In this document: piece after piece, positions 1 to 7,317 of the stretch
Layout of the letters: each line of letters starts with the position of its first letter
How positions within the stretch are numbered: position 1 is the first letter of the stretch
NCBI GenBank assembly: GCA_963788055.1
Contig: CAWBFA010000003.1
Span: forward strand, 1-64,000
Reading direction: 5' to 3'
Source of the DNA: JACCTU01 sp963788055
Lineage (GTDB): Bacteria; Actinomycetota; Thermoleophilia; Gaiellales; Gaiellaceae
DNA length: 64,000 bases
Notes under the pieces: generated by a model
Databases searched by the model: none
What the model was told of the DNA's origin: nothing
What the model saw: the letters and a program-made list of their open reading frames with translations, nothing else
Translations under genes and position numbers: made by a program

Positions 1-360
1 ACGGCACGACGATCACGCACGGTGTGATCGGCAAGTTCGACGCCGCGCGCGTGATGCTTCGCCCCGCGAGCGAGGGCACCGGCGTCATCGCCGGCGGCGG
101 CGTCCGCGCGGTGTTGGAGCTCGCCGGGATCCGTGACATCCTCGCGAAGAGCCTCGGCACGACGAACCCGATCAACATGGCGAAGGCGACGGTTAACGCG
201 CTCAAGTCGCTGCGGCGTCCGGAAGACGTCGCGCGGGCGCGTGGCAAGACGATCGCAGAAGTCCTCCCGTACAAACAGCCCGAGCCGGACGTTGAGGAAG
301 CTAGGGCTGTGGCAGAAGTTGCGCCGACGGTTGAAGGTCGCGGAGGACTTTCAACCGTGA
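1..360 (+). CDS. rpsE: 30S ribosomal protein S5, C-terminal part, apparent frameshift in tail
   Basis: The gene enters from the left edge; the first full codon is at base 3 and reads GTTITHGVIGKFDAARVML, the typical S5 C-terminal domain, followed by GTGVIAGGGVRAVLELAGI and TTNPINMAKATVNAL. S5 is a small-subunit protein important for decoding accuracy. The conserved part ends near base 270 (EVLPYKQPEPDVEE). Past that point the frame stays open to a stop at 654-656, running through all of rpmD and into rplO, which is not credible for S5. In the +1 frame a TGA at 358-360 lies just before rpmD, so I infer one missing base between about 290 and 340. Identity is sure; the C-terminus is not. Confidence 0.85.
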
Positions 361-363
361 GCA

Positions 364-534
364 TTGAAGATCACGCAGACGCGCAGCCAGATCGGCCAGA
401 GCCAGCGCCACCGCGGCACGCTGCGGGCGCTCGGCCTCGGGAAGATCGGGAGCTCGGTCGAGAAGGCGGAGAGCCCGGTGCTCGCCGGTATGCTCAGGAA
501 GGTCCGCCACCTCGTTCGGGTGGAGGAGGTCTAG
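364..534 (+). CDS. rpmD: 50S ribosomal protein L30
   Basis: This 56-residue protein reads KITQTRSQIGQSQRHRGTL, then RALGLGKIGSSVE and ends HLVRVEEV, the full L30 fold of normal bacterial length. It is a large-subunit protein in the usual spc-operon place between rpsE and rplO. The chosen start is TTG 364; the frame is closed by TGA 358-360 just upstream. A GGAGGA at 342-347 is spaced better for a GTG at 357, but that GTG is out of frame with L30. If A363 is an extra base, the start would be GTG 357 giving VSLKITQ, which would overlap the proposed S5 stop as GTGA, a coupling style used elsewhere in this window. Confidence 0.85.
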   Translation: MKITQTRSQIGQSQRHRGTLRALGLGKIGSSVEKAESPVLAGMLRKVRHLVRVEEV

Positions 535-538
535 GGTC

Positions 539-1153
539 TTGGCGGATCGCAGGCTCTCACTCAGCAACCTCTCGCCGGCGCAGCCGCGGCAGGACCGCAA
601 GCGCGTCGGACGCGGGCTCGGCTCGGGCAAGGGGCGCTACTCCGGCCGCGGGCTGAAGGGCCAGAAGTCGCGCGCGGGCTCGCACAAGATGCGCGCCGGC
701 TTCGAGGGCGGCCAGATGCCGATGTACATGCGGCTGCCGAAGCAGCGCGGCTCGACCTCGAAGGACGCGATGCCGGTCGGCCCGTTCCGCACGTTCTCGC
801 AGGGCGTCAACGTGCGCGACCTCGAGACGCGCTTCGACGCGGGTGCGGACGTCACGCCGGAGGCGCTGAAGGAGCTCGGCTTGATCCGCAACCTCCGCAC
901 CGACGTCAAGATCCTCGGTCACGGCGACCTCTCGAAGAAGCTGACGGTGACCGCCCACCGCTTCTCCGCGACCGCGCGCGAGAAGATCGAGGCGGCCGGG
1001 GGAACAATCGTCTCGCTCCGCGAGGAACCGGTGCCGACGCGTTCGCGCAAGCGCCGCAAGATCGCCGCCAAGAAGCGCGCAGCGGGCGAAGTCGTAATCG
1101 AGCCGGAGGCGCCCGAGGAGGCCGCTGAAGGTTCCGACCAAGAAAACACGTAA
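539..1153 (+). CDS. rplO: 50S ribosomal protein L15 with long charged C-terminal tail
   Basis: The N-terminus (LSNLSPAQPRQDRKRVGRG, then LGSGKGRYSGRGLKGQKSR) and FEGGQMPMYMRLPKQRG are the hallmark Gly/Lys-rich L15 segments that thread into 23S rRNA. The start is TTG 539, four bases after the rpmD stop. At 204 residues it is about 55 longer than typical L15: after the core ends near residue 150 comes a basic stretch (TRSRKRRKIAAKKRAAG) and then an acidic Glu/Ala tail. The tail is simply an extension, with no domain I recognise. The stop TAA (1151-1153) abuts the secY start with no gap. Confidence 0.95.
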   Translation: MADRRLSLSNLSPAQPRQDRKRVGRGLGSGKGRYSGRGLKGQKSRAGSHKMRAGFEGGQMPMYMRLPKQRGSTSKDAMPVGPFRTFSQGVNVRDLETRFDAGADVTPEALKELGLIRNLRTDVKILGHGDLSKKLTVTAHRFSATAREKIEAAGGTIVSLREEPVPTRSRKRRKIAAKKRAAGEVVIEPEAPEEAAEGSDQENT

Positions 1154-2413
1154 GTGTTTTCCTGGCTAACGAACGCCTGGCGCGTCCCCGAGCTGCGGCA
1201 CCGGCTGCTCTTCACCGCCGGCATCCTCGCTCTCTACCGCTTCGGCTCGTGGCTCCCAGCCCCAGGGGTCAGCTCCGACCAGATCACGAACTACTTCGAC
1301 CAGGGCGGCGGCAGCGGGACGATCCTGGGGCTGCTCTCGCTCTTCTCGGGAGGCGCGCTGTCGCGGTTCAGCGTCTTCGCCCTCGGGATCATGCCGTACA
1401 TCACGGCGTCGATCATCCTGCAGTTGCTGACGGTGGTGATCCCGCGGCTCGAGCAGCTGCAGAAGGAAGGCGAGTCCGGGTACGCCAAGATCAACCAGTA
1501 CACCCGCTATCTCACCGTGGCGCTGGCCGGGATGCAGGCGATCGGCTACACGTACCTGTTCAAGCGGCAGGGCGCCCTCGAGGCGTCGACCGCGCGCGTG
1601 ATCTTGATCGTGCTCACGCTCACCGCGGGGGCGACGCTGCTGATGTGGTTCGGCGAGCAGATCACGAAACGCGGCATCGGCAACGGCATCTCGCTCCTGA
1701 TCTTCGCGTCGATCCTGACCGCGCTCCCGACGGGCATCAACGCGTGGATCAACGGCGGCCCGGTCGAGAAGATCATGTTCCCGCTGATCGCCCTGGGGGT
1801 AATCGTCGCGGTCGTCTTCGTCCAGGAGGGCCAGCGGCGCATCCCGATCCAATACGCGAAGCGCATGGTTGGCCGCCGCATGACGACCGGTGGGTCGACC
1901 TACATGCCGCTGCGCGTGAACATGGCGGGAGTGATCCCCGTGATCTTCGCGGCGGCGATCATGGCCTTCCCGCCGACGATCGGGTCGTTCTTCCCGCAGA
2001 CGCAGGGGTTCGTCAACTCGTACTTCACGCCGAACAACCTGCCGTACCTGCTCATGCAGGCTTTCCTGATCGTGATCTTCACCTACTTCTACACCGCGGT
2101 TCAGTTCAACCCGGTCGATCAGGCCGACAACCTGCGCAAGCACGGCGGATACATCCCGGGCATCCGTCCCGGGCCGCCGACTGCCCAGTACCTCGACCGC
2201 GTGCTGACCCGTCTCACTCTGCCCGGAGCGCTCTACCTCGCCGTCATCGCGACGCTCCCGTCCCTCTTCATCGTCTACGGCGGCTTCTCTCAGGCCACGG
2301 CCGGAGCGCTCGGCGGTACCTCGGTGCTGATCGCCGTCGGTGTTGCACTCGACACGATGCGGCAGATGGAGTCGCAGATGATGATGCGCTCCTACGAGGG
2401 CTTCCTCCGGTAG
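1154..2413 (+). CDS. secY: Preprotein translocase channel subunit SecY
   Basis: SecY forms the membrane channel that exports unfolded proteins and inserts membrane proteins. The 419-residue product starts at GTG 1154 and carries the expected series of about ten hydrophobic helices, the plug/TM2 segment (LGIMPYITASIILQLL), the cytosolic loop GEQITKRGIGNGISLLIF, the ribosome-docking loop with RRIPIQYAKRM, and a C-terminal MRSYEGFLR like other actinobacterial SecY. Length and order are normal. It lies in the standard spc-operon place and its stop codon shares a base with the adk start. Confidence 0.97.
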   Translation: MFSWLTNAWRVPELRHRLLFTAGILALYRFGSWLPAPGVSSDQITNYFDQGGGSGTILGLLSLFSGGALSRFSVFALGIMPYITASIILQLLTVVIPRLEQLQKEGESGYAKINQYTRYLTVALAGMQAIGYTYLFKRQGALEASTARVILIVLTLTAGATLLMWFGEQITKRGIGNGISLLIFASILTALPTGINAWINGGPVEKIMFPLIALGVIVAVVFVQEGQRRIPIQYAKRMVGRRMTTGGSTYMPLRVNMAGVIPVIFAAAIMAFPPTIGSFFPQTQGFVNSYFTPNNLPYLLMQAFLIVIFTYFYTAVQFNPVDQADNLRKHGGYIPGIRPGPPTAQYLDRVLTRLTLPGALYLAVIATLPSLFIVYGGFSQATAGALGGTSVLIAVGVALDTMRQMESQMMMRSYEGFLR

Positions 2414-2988
2414 TGCCGCCGAACGTTCTGCTCCTGGGAATCCAGGGGTCGGGCAAGGGGACTCAGGCGAAGCGGATCGCGGCCGAGTACGACAGCCCCC
2501 ACGTCGCGACCGGCGACATCCTGCGCAAGGCAATCGAAGATGGAACCCCGCTCGGCGAAGAGGTCAAGGGCATCCTCGCGCGCGGCGACCTCGTTCCTGA
2601 CGCGACGATGATCCACCTGATCCGCGAGTGGCTTGCCGACTCCGACGGCTTCGTGCTCGACGGTTTCCCCCGCACGATGCCACAGGCCGAGGCGCTCGAC
2701 GACATGCTCGCCGAGATCAACCGCCCGCTCGACGTCGTGTTCGAGCTGCAGGTACCCGACGACGTCGCGCGCGAGCGGATCGCGAAGCGCGCGGCCGAGG
2801 AGGGCCGCGCCGACGACACGCCGACCGCGATCGACAACCGGATCGCGACGTACCACCGCGAGACCGAGCCGATCGTTGAGCACTACCGGACGCGCGGGAG
2901 CCTGGTCGGAATTCCTGGGACAGGTACCGTTGAAGAGGTGTTCAGGCAGATCCAGGAGGCGCTCGAACAAGTGGCGGTAAGACAGTGA
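2413..2988 (+). CDS. adk: Adenylate kinase, short-lid type
   Basis: Adenylate kinase interconverts ATP + AMP and 2 ADP. The GTG start (2413-2415) overlaps the secY TAG by one base and gives 191 residues. The P-loop GIQGSGKGT is at residues 9-17, the AMP-binding helix reads ATGDILRKAIEDGTPLG, and DGFPRTMPQAEALD is the standard AMP-site signature. The LID is the short, zinc-free form. Placement between secY and map is standard. The stop codon lies inside the left end of a long palindromic element (2985-3146). Confidence 0.96.
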   Translation: MPPNVLLLGIQGSGKGTQAKRIAAEYDSPHVATGDILRKAIEDGTPLGEEVKGILARGDLVPDATMIHLIREWLADSDGFVLDGFPRTMPQAEALDDMLAEINRPLDVVFELQVPDDVARERIAKRAAEEGRADDTPTAIDNRIATYHRETEPIVEHYRTRGSLVGIPGTGTVEEVFRQIQEALEQVAVRQ

Positions 2989-3146
2989 CCGCCCTCCGCC
3001 CGACTCGCACTCTCTGCGGCGCTGCAACGCGCGCGCTCGCCGCGTCCTCGGTCGCGCCCGTAGCCTCCGGCTACGAACGCTCCCTGCGTCCTTGCGAGCG
3101 CGGCGTTTCGCGGGCAGAGAGCACGATTCGGACGAAGGACGGCCAC
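2985..3146. repeat. Family A palindromic element, copy 1 (adk-map gap)
   Basis: This 162-base imperfect palindrome has ends GTGACCGCCC... and ...AAGGACGGCCAC that pair with a few mismatches or G-U pairs. The apex holds CCTCGGTCGCGCCCGTA, a short loop, then CGCTCCCTGCGTCCTTGC, the same apex seen at 7150-7311, 9454-9619 and 47051-47216. It contains the adk stop codon, and its right arm (AAGGA at 3135-3139) is the only visible ribosome-binding site for map. No open frame in it looks real. Confidence 0.8.
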
Positions 3147-3151
3147 CGACA

Positions 3152-3916
3152 GTGATCGTCCGCAAGTCCGAGCGCGAGATCGAGCTGATCGCCGCCGCGG
3201 GCCGAGTCGCGGCCGACACGATCGCGCACGTCGGGCGCCAGATCGAGCCGGGCGTCACGACGGACGAGCTCGACCGCATCGCCGAAGAGTTCATCCGCTC
3301 GCAGGGCGGGATCCCGACGTCGAAGGGCTACCGCGGCTTCCCGAAGGCGATCTGCATCTCGGCGAACGACATGATCGTGCACGGCATCCCGGGCGACTAC
3401 CGGGTCCAGGACGGCGACCTGCTCACGATCGACGTCGGCGTCACGCTCGACGGCTACGTCGCCGACACTGCGTACACGTTCGCCGTCGGGGAGGTCTCAG
3501 CCGAGGCTGAGCGGCTGCTCGAGGTCGCACAGGCCGCGCTCGCGGCAGGGATCGAGCAGGCTCAGGTCGACAACCGGATCGGCGACGTCTCCGCCGCGAT
3601 TCAGCGTGTGGTCGAGGAAGGCGGATTCGCGGTCGTCCGGGCCCTCGTCGGCCACGGGGTCGGCCGGTCCTACCACGAGGATCCCCAGATCCCGAACTAC
3701 GGGACGCCGGGCCGGGGTGCGCGGCTCTCCCCGGGCATGACCCTGGCGATCGAGCCGATGATCACCGCCGGCGGCGTGGACATCGTCCTCGACGACGACC
3801 AGTGGTCGGTCTACACCGCAGACGGGTCACTTTCGGCCCATTTCGAGCACACCGTGGCGATCACCGAGGCGGGGCCTCGGATCCTGACGCCGGCCGGAGC
3901 CGCTTTGCTACAGTAG
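3152..3916 (+). CDS. map: Type I methionine aminopeptidase
   Basis: MetAP removes the initiator Met from nascent proteins with a dinuclear metal centre. The 254-residue protein from GTG 3152 has all ligands: H77 (substrate side, VHGIPGDY), D94 and D105 (TIDVGVTLDGYVADTAY), H168 (GHGVGRSYHEDP), E201 (AIEPMITAG) and E232 (HFEHTVAI). Length fits type I enzymes without an N-terminal extension. It keeps the classical position after secY-adk although a 162-base palindrome separates it from adk; whether it is still co-transcribed is unclear. Confidence 0.97.
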   Translation: MIVRKSEREIELIAAAGRVAADTIAHVGRQIEPGVTTDELDRIAEEFIRSQGGIPTSKGYRGFPKAICISANDMIVHGIPGDYRVQDGDLLTIDVGVTLDGYVADTAYTFAVGEVSAEAERLLEVAQAALAAGIEQAQVDNRIGDVSAAIQRVVEEGGFAVVRALVGHGVGRSYHEDPQIPNYGTPGRGARLSPGMTLAIEPMITAGGVDIVLDDDQWSVYTADGSLSAHFEHTVAITEAGPRILTPAGAALLQ

Positions 3917-3918
3917 TC

Positions 3919-3971
3919 GTCGGCCGAAAGGCCATCTTTTCGTGTTCTTTTCCGGGCTCGAGTGGGCCCGG
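3919..3971 (+). terminator. Two small hairpins between map and infA, possible weak terminator
   Basis: The 68-base gap after map holds GGCC-gaaa-GGCC (3922-3933) followed by ATCTTTTCG and later TTCTTTTCC, then a second stem CCGGGC/GCCCGG (3952-3971). The T-runs are interrupted, so this could be a weak terminator, a pause site, or a structured infA leader. The infA ribosome site GAGAGGAA follows directly. Confidence 0.35.
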
Positions 3972-3984
3972 TTCGTGAGAGGAA

Positions 3985-4206
3985 ATGCCGGAGAAGGAAG
4001 AGAAGATCGAGGCTGAGGGCGAGGTCGTCGAGGCGCTCCCGAGCACGATGTTTCGGGTGCAACTCGAGTCCGGGCACGACGTTCTGGCCAAGATCAGCGG
4101 GAAGATGCGGAAGCACTACATCCGGATCCTCCCCGGCGACAAGGTGAAGGTCGAGCTCAGCCCGTACGACCTGACCCGAGGCCGCATCACCTACAGACAC
4201 CGATGA
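3985..4206 (+). CDS. infA: Translation initiation factor IF-1
   Basis: IF-1 is a 73-residue OB-fold protein that occupies the 30S A site during initiation. The sequence KIEAEGEVVEALPSTMFRVQ, LESGHDVLAKISGKMRKHYI and RILPGDKVKVELSPYDLTRG is textbook IF-1. The ATG 3985 follows a close GAGAGGAA. Its last codons overlap rpmJ as ATGA, so the two are translationally coupled. The order infA-rpmJ-rpsM-rpsK is the usual one in Gram-positive bacteria. Confidence 0.98.
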   Translation: MPEKEEKIEAEGEVVEALPSTMFRVQLESGHDVLAKISGKMRKHYIRILPGDKVKVELSPYDLTRGRITYRHR

Positions 4207-4316
4207 AAGTCCGTCCTTCAGTCAAAGCCATGTGTGAGCGCTGCCGCGTGATCAAGCGGCACGGTCGCACCATGGTCATCTGTACGAACCCGCGCCACAA
4301 GCAGAGGCAGGGCTAA
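4203..4316 (+). CDS. rpmJ: 50S ribosomal protein L36, zinc (C+) form
   Basis: This is a 37-residue protein, MKVRPSVKAMCERCRVIKRH and on to HKQRQG. It has the intact zinc ligands C11, C14, C27 and H32, so it is the zinc-dependent form rather than the zinc-free paralogue induced by starvation. It overlaps infA by four bases and is followed three bases later by rpsM. Confidence 0.97.
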   Translation: MKVRPSVKAMCERCRVIKRHGRTMVICTNPRHKQRQG

Positions 4317-4319
4317 GCC

Positions 4320-4694
4320 GTGGCGCGAATCGCGGGGGTCAATCTCCCGAACCAGAAGCGCCTCGAGGTCGGCCTCACGTACATCTTCGGCATCGGCCGC
4401 ACCACGGCGCAGAAGATCGCCCGCGATCTCGGCATCTCGCAGGACACCAAGATCCGGGACCTCACGGACGACGAGGTCACGAAGCTCCGGAACTACATCG
4501 ACGAGAAGGTCACCGTCGAGGGCGACCTGCGTCGTGACCGGCAGCAATCGGTGAAGCGCCTCGGCGAGATCGGCGCCTACCGCGGGATCCGCCACCGCCG
4601 CGGCCTGCCGGTGAACGGGCAGCGCACGAAGACGAACGCGCGGACTCGTAAGGGCGCCAAGAAGACCGTCGGACGCGGCAAGAAGGCGAAGTAG
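4320..4694 (+). CDS. rpsM: 30S ribosomal protein S13
   Basis: S13 sits in the small-subunit head and contacts the P-site tRNA and the 50S bridge. The 124-residue product from GTG 4320 reads ARIAGVNLPNQKRLEVGLTY and IFGIGRTTAQKIARDLGI, with the helix-hairpin-helix and the C-terminal basic tail GLPVNGQRTKTNARTRKGAK. Length and motifs are normal. One base separates its stop from rpsK. Confidence 0.98.
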   Translation: MARIAGVNLPNQKRLEVGLTYIFGIGRTTAQKIARDLGISQDTKIRDLTDDEVTKLRNYIDEKVTVEGDLRRDRQQSVKRLGEIGAYRGIRHRRGLPVNGQRTKTNARTRKGAKKTVGRGKKAK

Positions 4695-4695
4695 C

Positions 4696-5101
4696 GTGGC
4701 GCCTCCTCGCAAGACAGCGGCCCGCGGTCGCGGGCGTCGCCGCGTCAAGAAGAACATCGCGATCGGCCAGGCGCACATCAAGACGTCGTTCAACAACACG
4801 ATCGTCGCGCTGACCGACAAGGACGGAAACGTGATCGCGTGGGAGTCCGCCGGCTCGGCGGGCTTCAAGGGCTCTCGCAAGTCGACGCCGTTCGCAGCCC
4901 AGGTCACCGCCGACAACTGCGCGCGGAAGGGCATGGAGCACGGCCTCCAGAAGGTCGAGGTCTTCGTCAAGGGTCCCGGGCTCCGGGCGGGAGACGGCGA
5001 TCCGCTCGCTCCAGGCTGCGGGTCTCGAGATCCTCGGCGTCAAGGATGTCACGCCGCAGGCGCACAACGGCGTGCGCCAAAAGAAGCGGCGGCGCGTCTA
5101 A
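4696..5101 (+). CDS. rpsK: 30S ribosomal protein S11, interrupted by a one-base insertion
   Basis: From GTG 4696 the frame gives IAIGQAHIKTSFNNTIVAL and EVFVKGPG, the S11 core. At 4978-4982 the sequence carries one base too many: reading straight on gives LRAGDGDPLAPG and fuses into rpsD, whereas skipping one base restores SGRETAIRSLQAAGLEILGV and the C-terminus TPQAHNGVRQKKRRRV with TAA at 5099-5101. The repaired protein has 134 residues, normal for S11, and its stop would overlap the rpsD ATG. S11 is essential, so an assembly or sequencing error in the run GGGCTCCGGGCGGG is the likeliest explanation. Confidence 0.9.
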
Positions 5102-5721
5102 TGGCGCGGGACCTCGGACCGAAGTGCCGCATCTGCCGCCGCGAAGGCATGAAGCTCTTCCTCAAGGGCGAGCGCTGCCTGACCGAGAAGTGCGCGATCG
5201 AGCGCCGCTCGTATCCGCCGGGCGAGCACGGCCGCGGCCGCATCAAGCAGAGCGAGTATCTGCTGCAGCTGCGCGAGAAGCAGAAGGCGCGCCGCTACTA
5301 CGGCCTGCTCGAGAAGCAGTTCCGCAACTACTACGAGAAGGCGTCCAAGCAGCAGGGAATCACCGGCGAGGTGCTCCTCCGCATGCTCGAGCTGCGCCTC
5401 GACAACGTCATCTACCGGCTCGGCTTCGCAGCGTCGCGCTCGCAGGCTCGCCAGCTGGTGCGCCACGGCCACTTCCAGGTGAACGGCCGCCGGGTGAACA
5501 TCCCGAGCTTCCAGGTGCGTGCCGACCAGATCATCTCGACGCGCCCCGGCAGCTCCGCGGAGCAGGTGATCCGCGACGCGACCGACCTGACCGCGTCCGT
5601 CGCGCCATGGCTCCAGGCAGACCACGACAACCTGACCGGCAAGGTGCTCCGCGCTCCGGAGCGAACCGAGATCGACACCCCGGTTCAGGAACAGCTCATC
5701 GTCGAGCTCTACTCCAAGTAG
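5101..5721 (+). CDS. rpsD: 30S ribosomal protein S4, zinc-binding form
   Basis: S4 nucleates 30S assembly and binds 16S rRNA. The 206-residue product starts at ATG 5101, overlapping the rpsK stop (TAATG). It has the N-terminal zinc ligands C9, C12, C26 and C31 (C+ type), the S4 RNA-binding domain LRLDNVIYRLGFAASRSQAR and ARQLVRHGHFQVNGRRVNIP, and the usual C-terminus EQLIVELYSK. Because of the rpsK frameshift an uninterrupted frame runs from rpsK into rpsD; that fusion is an artefact. Confidence 0.97.
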   Translation: MARDLGPKCRICRREGMKLFLKGERCLTEKCAIERRSYPPGEHGRGRIKQSEYLLQLREKQKARRYYGLLEKQFRNYYEKASKQQGITGEVLLRMLELRLDNVIYRLGFAASRSQARQLVRHGHFQVNGRRVNIPSFQVRADQIISTRPGSSAEQVIRDATDLTASVAPWLQADHDNLTGKVLRAPERTEIDTPVQEQLIVELYSK

Positions 5722-5742
5722 TCACGAAGGAAGGAAAACGCT

Positions 5743-6714
5743 TTGGCAGTCCGCTCCAGCTTGATGGAATTCCAGATTCCGAAGATCGTCCACGAGGAGA
5801 TCAACGAGAACCGTGGCGTCTTCGAGATCGAGCCGCTCGACCGCGGCTTCGGCTACACGTTCGGCAACTCGCTGCGCCGCGTCCTGCTCTCGTCGCTCGA
5901 GGGCGCCGCGGTCACCTCGGTGAAGCTCGAGGGGGTGCAGCACGAGTTCTCGACGCTCCCGGGCATCCGGGAGGACGTCACCGACATCATCCTCAACCTC
6001 AAGAACCTCGTCGCGATCCTCCACGGCGACTCGCCCGAGATCGAGGTCCGTCTCTCGAAGAAGGGGCCGGGCGTCGTCAAGGCGAGCGACCTCGAGGCGC
6101 CCGCCGAGCTCGAGATCTTGAACCCGGACCTCGAGATCGCGAACCTCGCCGACCGGGGCCGCCTCGACATCACGCTGACGATCGGCCGCGGCCGCGGCTA
6201 CGTGCCCTCGGAGAACAACCGGGGCCCGGAGCACACGATCGGCGTCATCCCGATCGACTCGATCTTCTCCCCGGTGCGCCGCGTCTCGTACGACGTCGAG
6301 GCCGCCCGCGTCGGGCAGCGGACGGACTACGACAAGCTCCGCCTCGATGTGACGACCGACGGATCGGTCAACCCGAAGGACGCAATCGCGGAGGCCGCCG
6401 AGATCCTGATCCGGCAGCTCGCGATCTTCACCGACCTCGAGAAGATCGAGGGCTTCGGGGAGGCTGCGGTCGCCGAGGGTGCCGGTGCGGAGCCGTCGCT
6501 CGCGCACGGGATGGAGAACTTCCCGATCGAGGAGCTCGAGCTCGGTGTGCGCTCGTACAACTGCCTCAAGCGCGTCGGGATCGAGACGATCGGCGATCTC
6601 GTCTCGAAGTCGGAAGGCGAGCTCGCTGCCATTCCGAACTTCGGTCGGAAGTCGATCGAAGAGGTCAAGGAGACGCTCGCGACCCACGGTCTCAACCTGC
6701 GGGGCGAGGAGTAG
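5743..6714 (+). CDS. rpoA: DNA-directed RNA polymerase subunit alpha
   Basis: Alpha dimerises to start RNA polymerase assembly, and its C-terminal domain binds UP elements and activators. The 323-residue protein begins at TTG 5743 behind AAGGAAGG. Residues 1 to about 230 form the N-terminal domain (PLDRGFGYTFGNSLRRVLLS); the C-terminal domain has EELELGVRSYNCLKRVGIET and IPNFGRKSIEEVKETL with the DNA-contacting helix-hairpin-helix. The tail is short (NLRGEE). Seven bases separate it from rplQ. Confidence 0.98.
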   Translation: MAVRSSLMEFQIPKIVHEEINENRGVFEIEPLDRGFGYTFGNSLRRVLLSSLEGAAVTSVKLEGVQHEFSTLPGIREDVTDIILNLKNLVAILHGDSPEIEVRLSKKGPGVVKASDLEAPAELEILNPDLEIANLADRGRLDITLTIGRGRGYVPSENNRGPEHTIGVIPIDSIFSPVRRVSYDVEAARVGQRTDYDKLRLDVTTDGSVNPKDAIAEAAEILIRQLAIFTDLEKIEGFGEAAVAEGAGAEPSLAHGMENFPIEELELGVRSYNCLKRVGIETIGDLVSKSEGELAAIPNFGRKSIEEVKETLATHGLNLRGEE

Positions 6715-6721
6715 CAGCACA

Positions 6722-7141
6722 ATGCGCCATCAGCGCGCCGGCAAGAAGCTCGGCCGCGACGCGTCACAGCGTCGCGCGCTCTACTCGAACCTCGCCGGTG
6801 CGCTGATCGAGCACGGTCGGATCAAGACGACCGAGGCCAAGGCGAAGGCGGTCAAGCCGATCGCCGAGCAGATGATCACGCTGGGGCGGCGCGGCGATCT
6901 CCACGCCCGCCGCCAGGCGCTGTCCTTCCTGCGCTCGCAGGACGTCGTGCACAAGCTGTTCGCCGACGTCGGCCCGCGGTTCGCCGACCGGCCCGGAGGC
7001 TATTCGCGAATCGTGAAGCTCGGCCCGCGGGCGGGGGACGCCGCGCAGATGGTCTACCTCGAGCTCGTGGACTTCGTGCCGGAGGCGTCGGTTGCACCCG
7101 TCGCCGGCTCCCGCACGCCTGCCGCAGCCGCCGCCGAGTAA
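6722..7141 (+). CDS. rplQ: 50S ribosomal protein L17
   Basis: The 139-residue protein (MRHQRAGKKLGRDASQRRAL, then LIEHGRIKTTEAKAKAV) matches L17 throughout, with a short Ala-rich tail (TPAAAAAE) after the conserved end AAQMVYLELVDF. The ATG 6722 follows rpoA closely, as in most bacteria. This is the last gene of the block before a second copy of the family A palindrome, which may act as the operon terminator. Confidence 0.97.
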   Translation: MRHQRAGKKLGRDASQRRALYSNLAGALIEHGRIKTTEAKAKAVKPIAEQMITLGRRGDLHARRQALSFLRSQDVVHKLFADVGPRFADRPGGYSRIVKLGPRAGDAAQMVYLELVDFVPEASVAPVAGSRTPAAAAAE

Positions 7142-7149
7142 GGGACGAA

Positions 7150-7311
7150 GTGGCCCCCGCCTGCCCAGCGCGCACCCACTGGGGCGCGCAGGGCGGCCGC
7201 TCGCCGCGTCCTCAGTCGCGCCCGTACGTTCCACGTACGAACGCTCCCTGCGTCCTTGCGAGCGACCACCCTGCGCGGCCATTGGGCACGCGCTGGGCAG
7301 GCGGTGACCAC
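7150..7311. repeat. Family A palindromic element, copy 2 (after rplQ)
   Basis: This 162-base imperfect palindrome fills the gap between rplQ and the NfeD-like gene. Outer arms GTGGCCCCCGCCTGCCCAGCG and CGCTGGGCAGGCGGTGACCAC pair. The apex is CCTCAGTCGCGCCCGTA, loop, CGCTCCCTGCGTCCTTGC with a perfect inner stem GTACGT/ACGTAC. The arms differ from copy 1 in sequence but keep complementarity and the same total length. Confidence 0.8.
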
Positions 7312-7317
7312 TAGCAC

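Noticed and set aside
1249..2988. A 579-residue open frame in a secondary frame of secY that joins adk
   Set aside because: Only the part from 2413 on matches a protein (adenylate kinase); the rest is low-complexity Arg/Pro text opposite to a clear SecY.
4696..5721. A single S11-S4 fusion protein
   Set aside because: S11 C-terminal residues are intact in another frame and S4 has its own ATG at 5101; the fusion comes from a one-base insertion.
4839..6806. A 655-residue frame across rpsK, rpsD and rpoA
   Set aside because: It is an Arg/Gly/Pro-rich shadow of three certain genes. The long stretch is due to high G+C, not coding.
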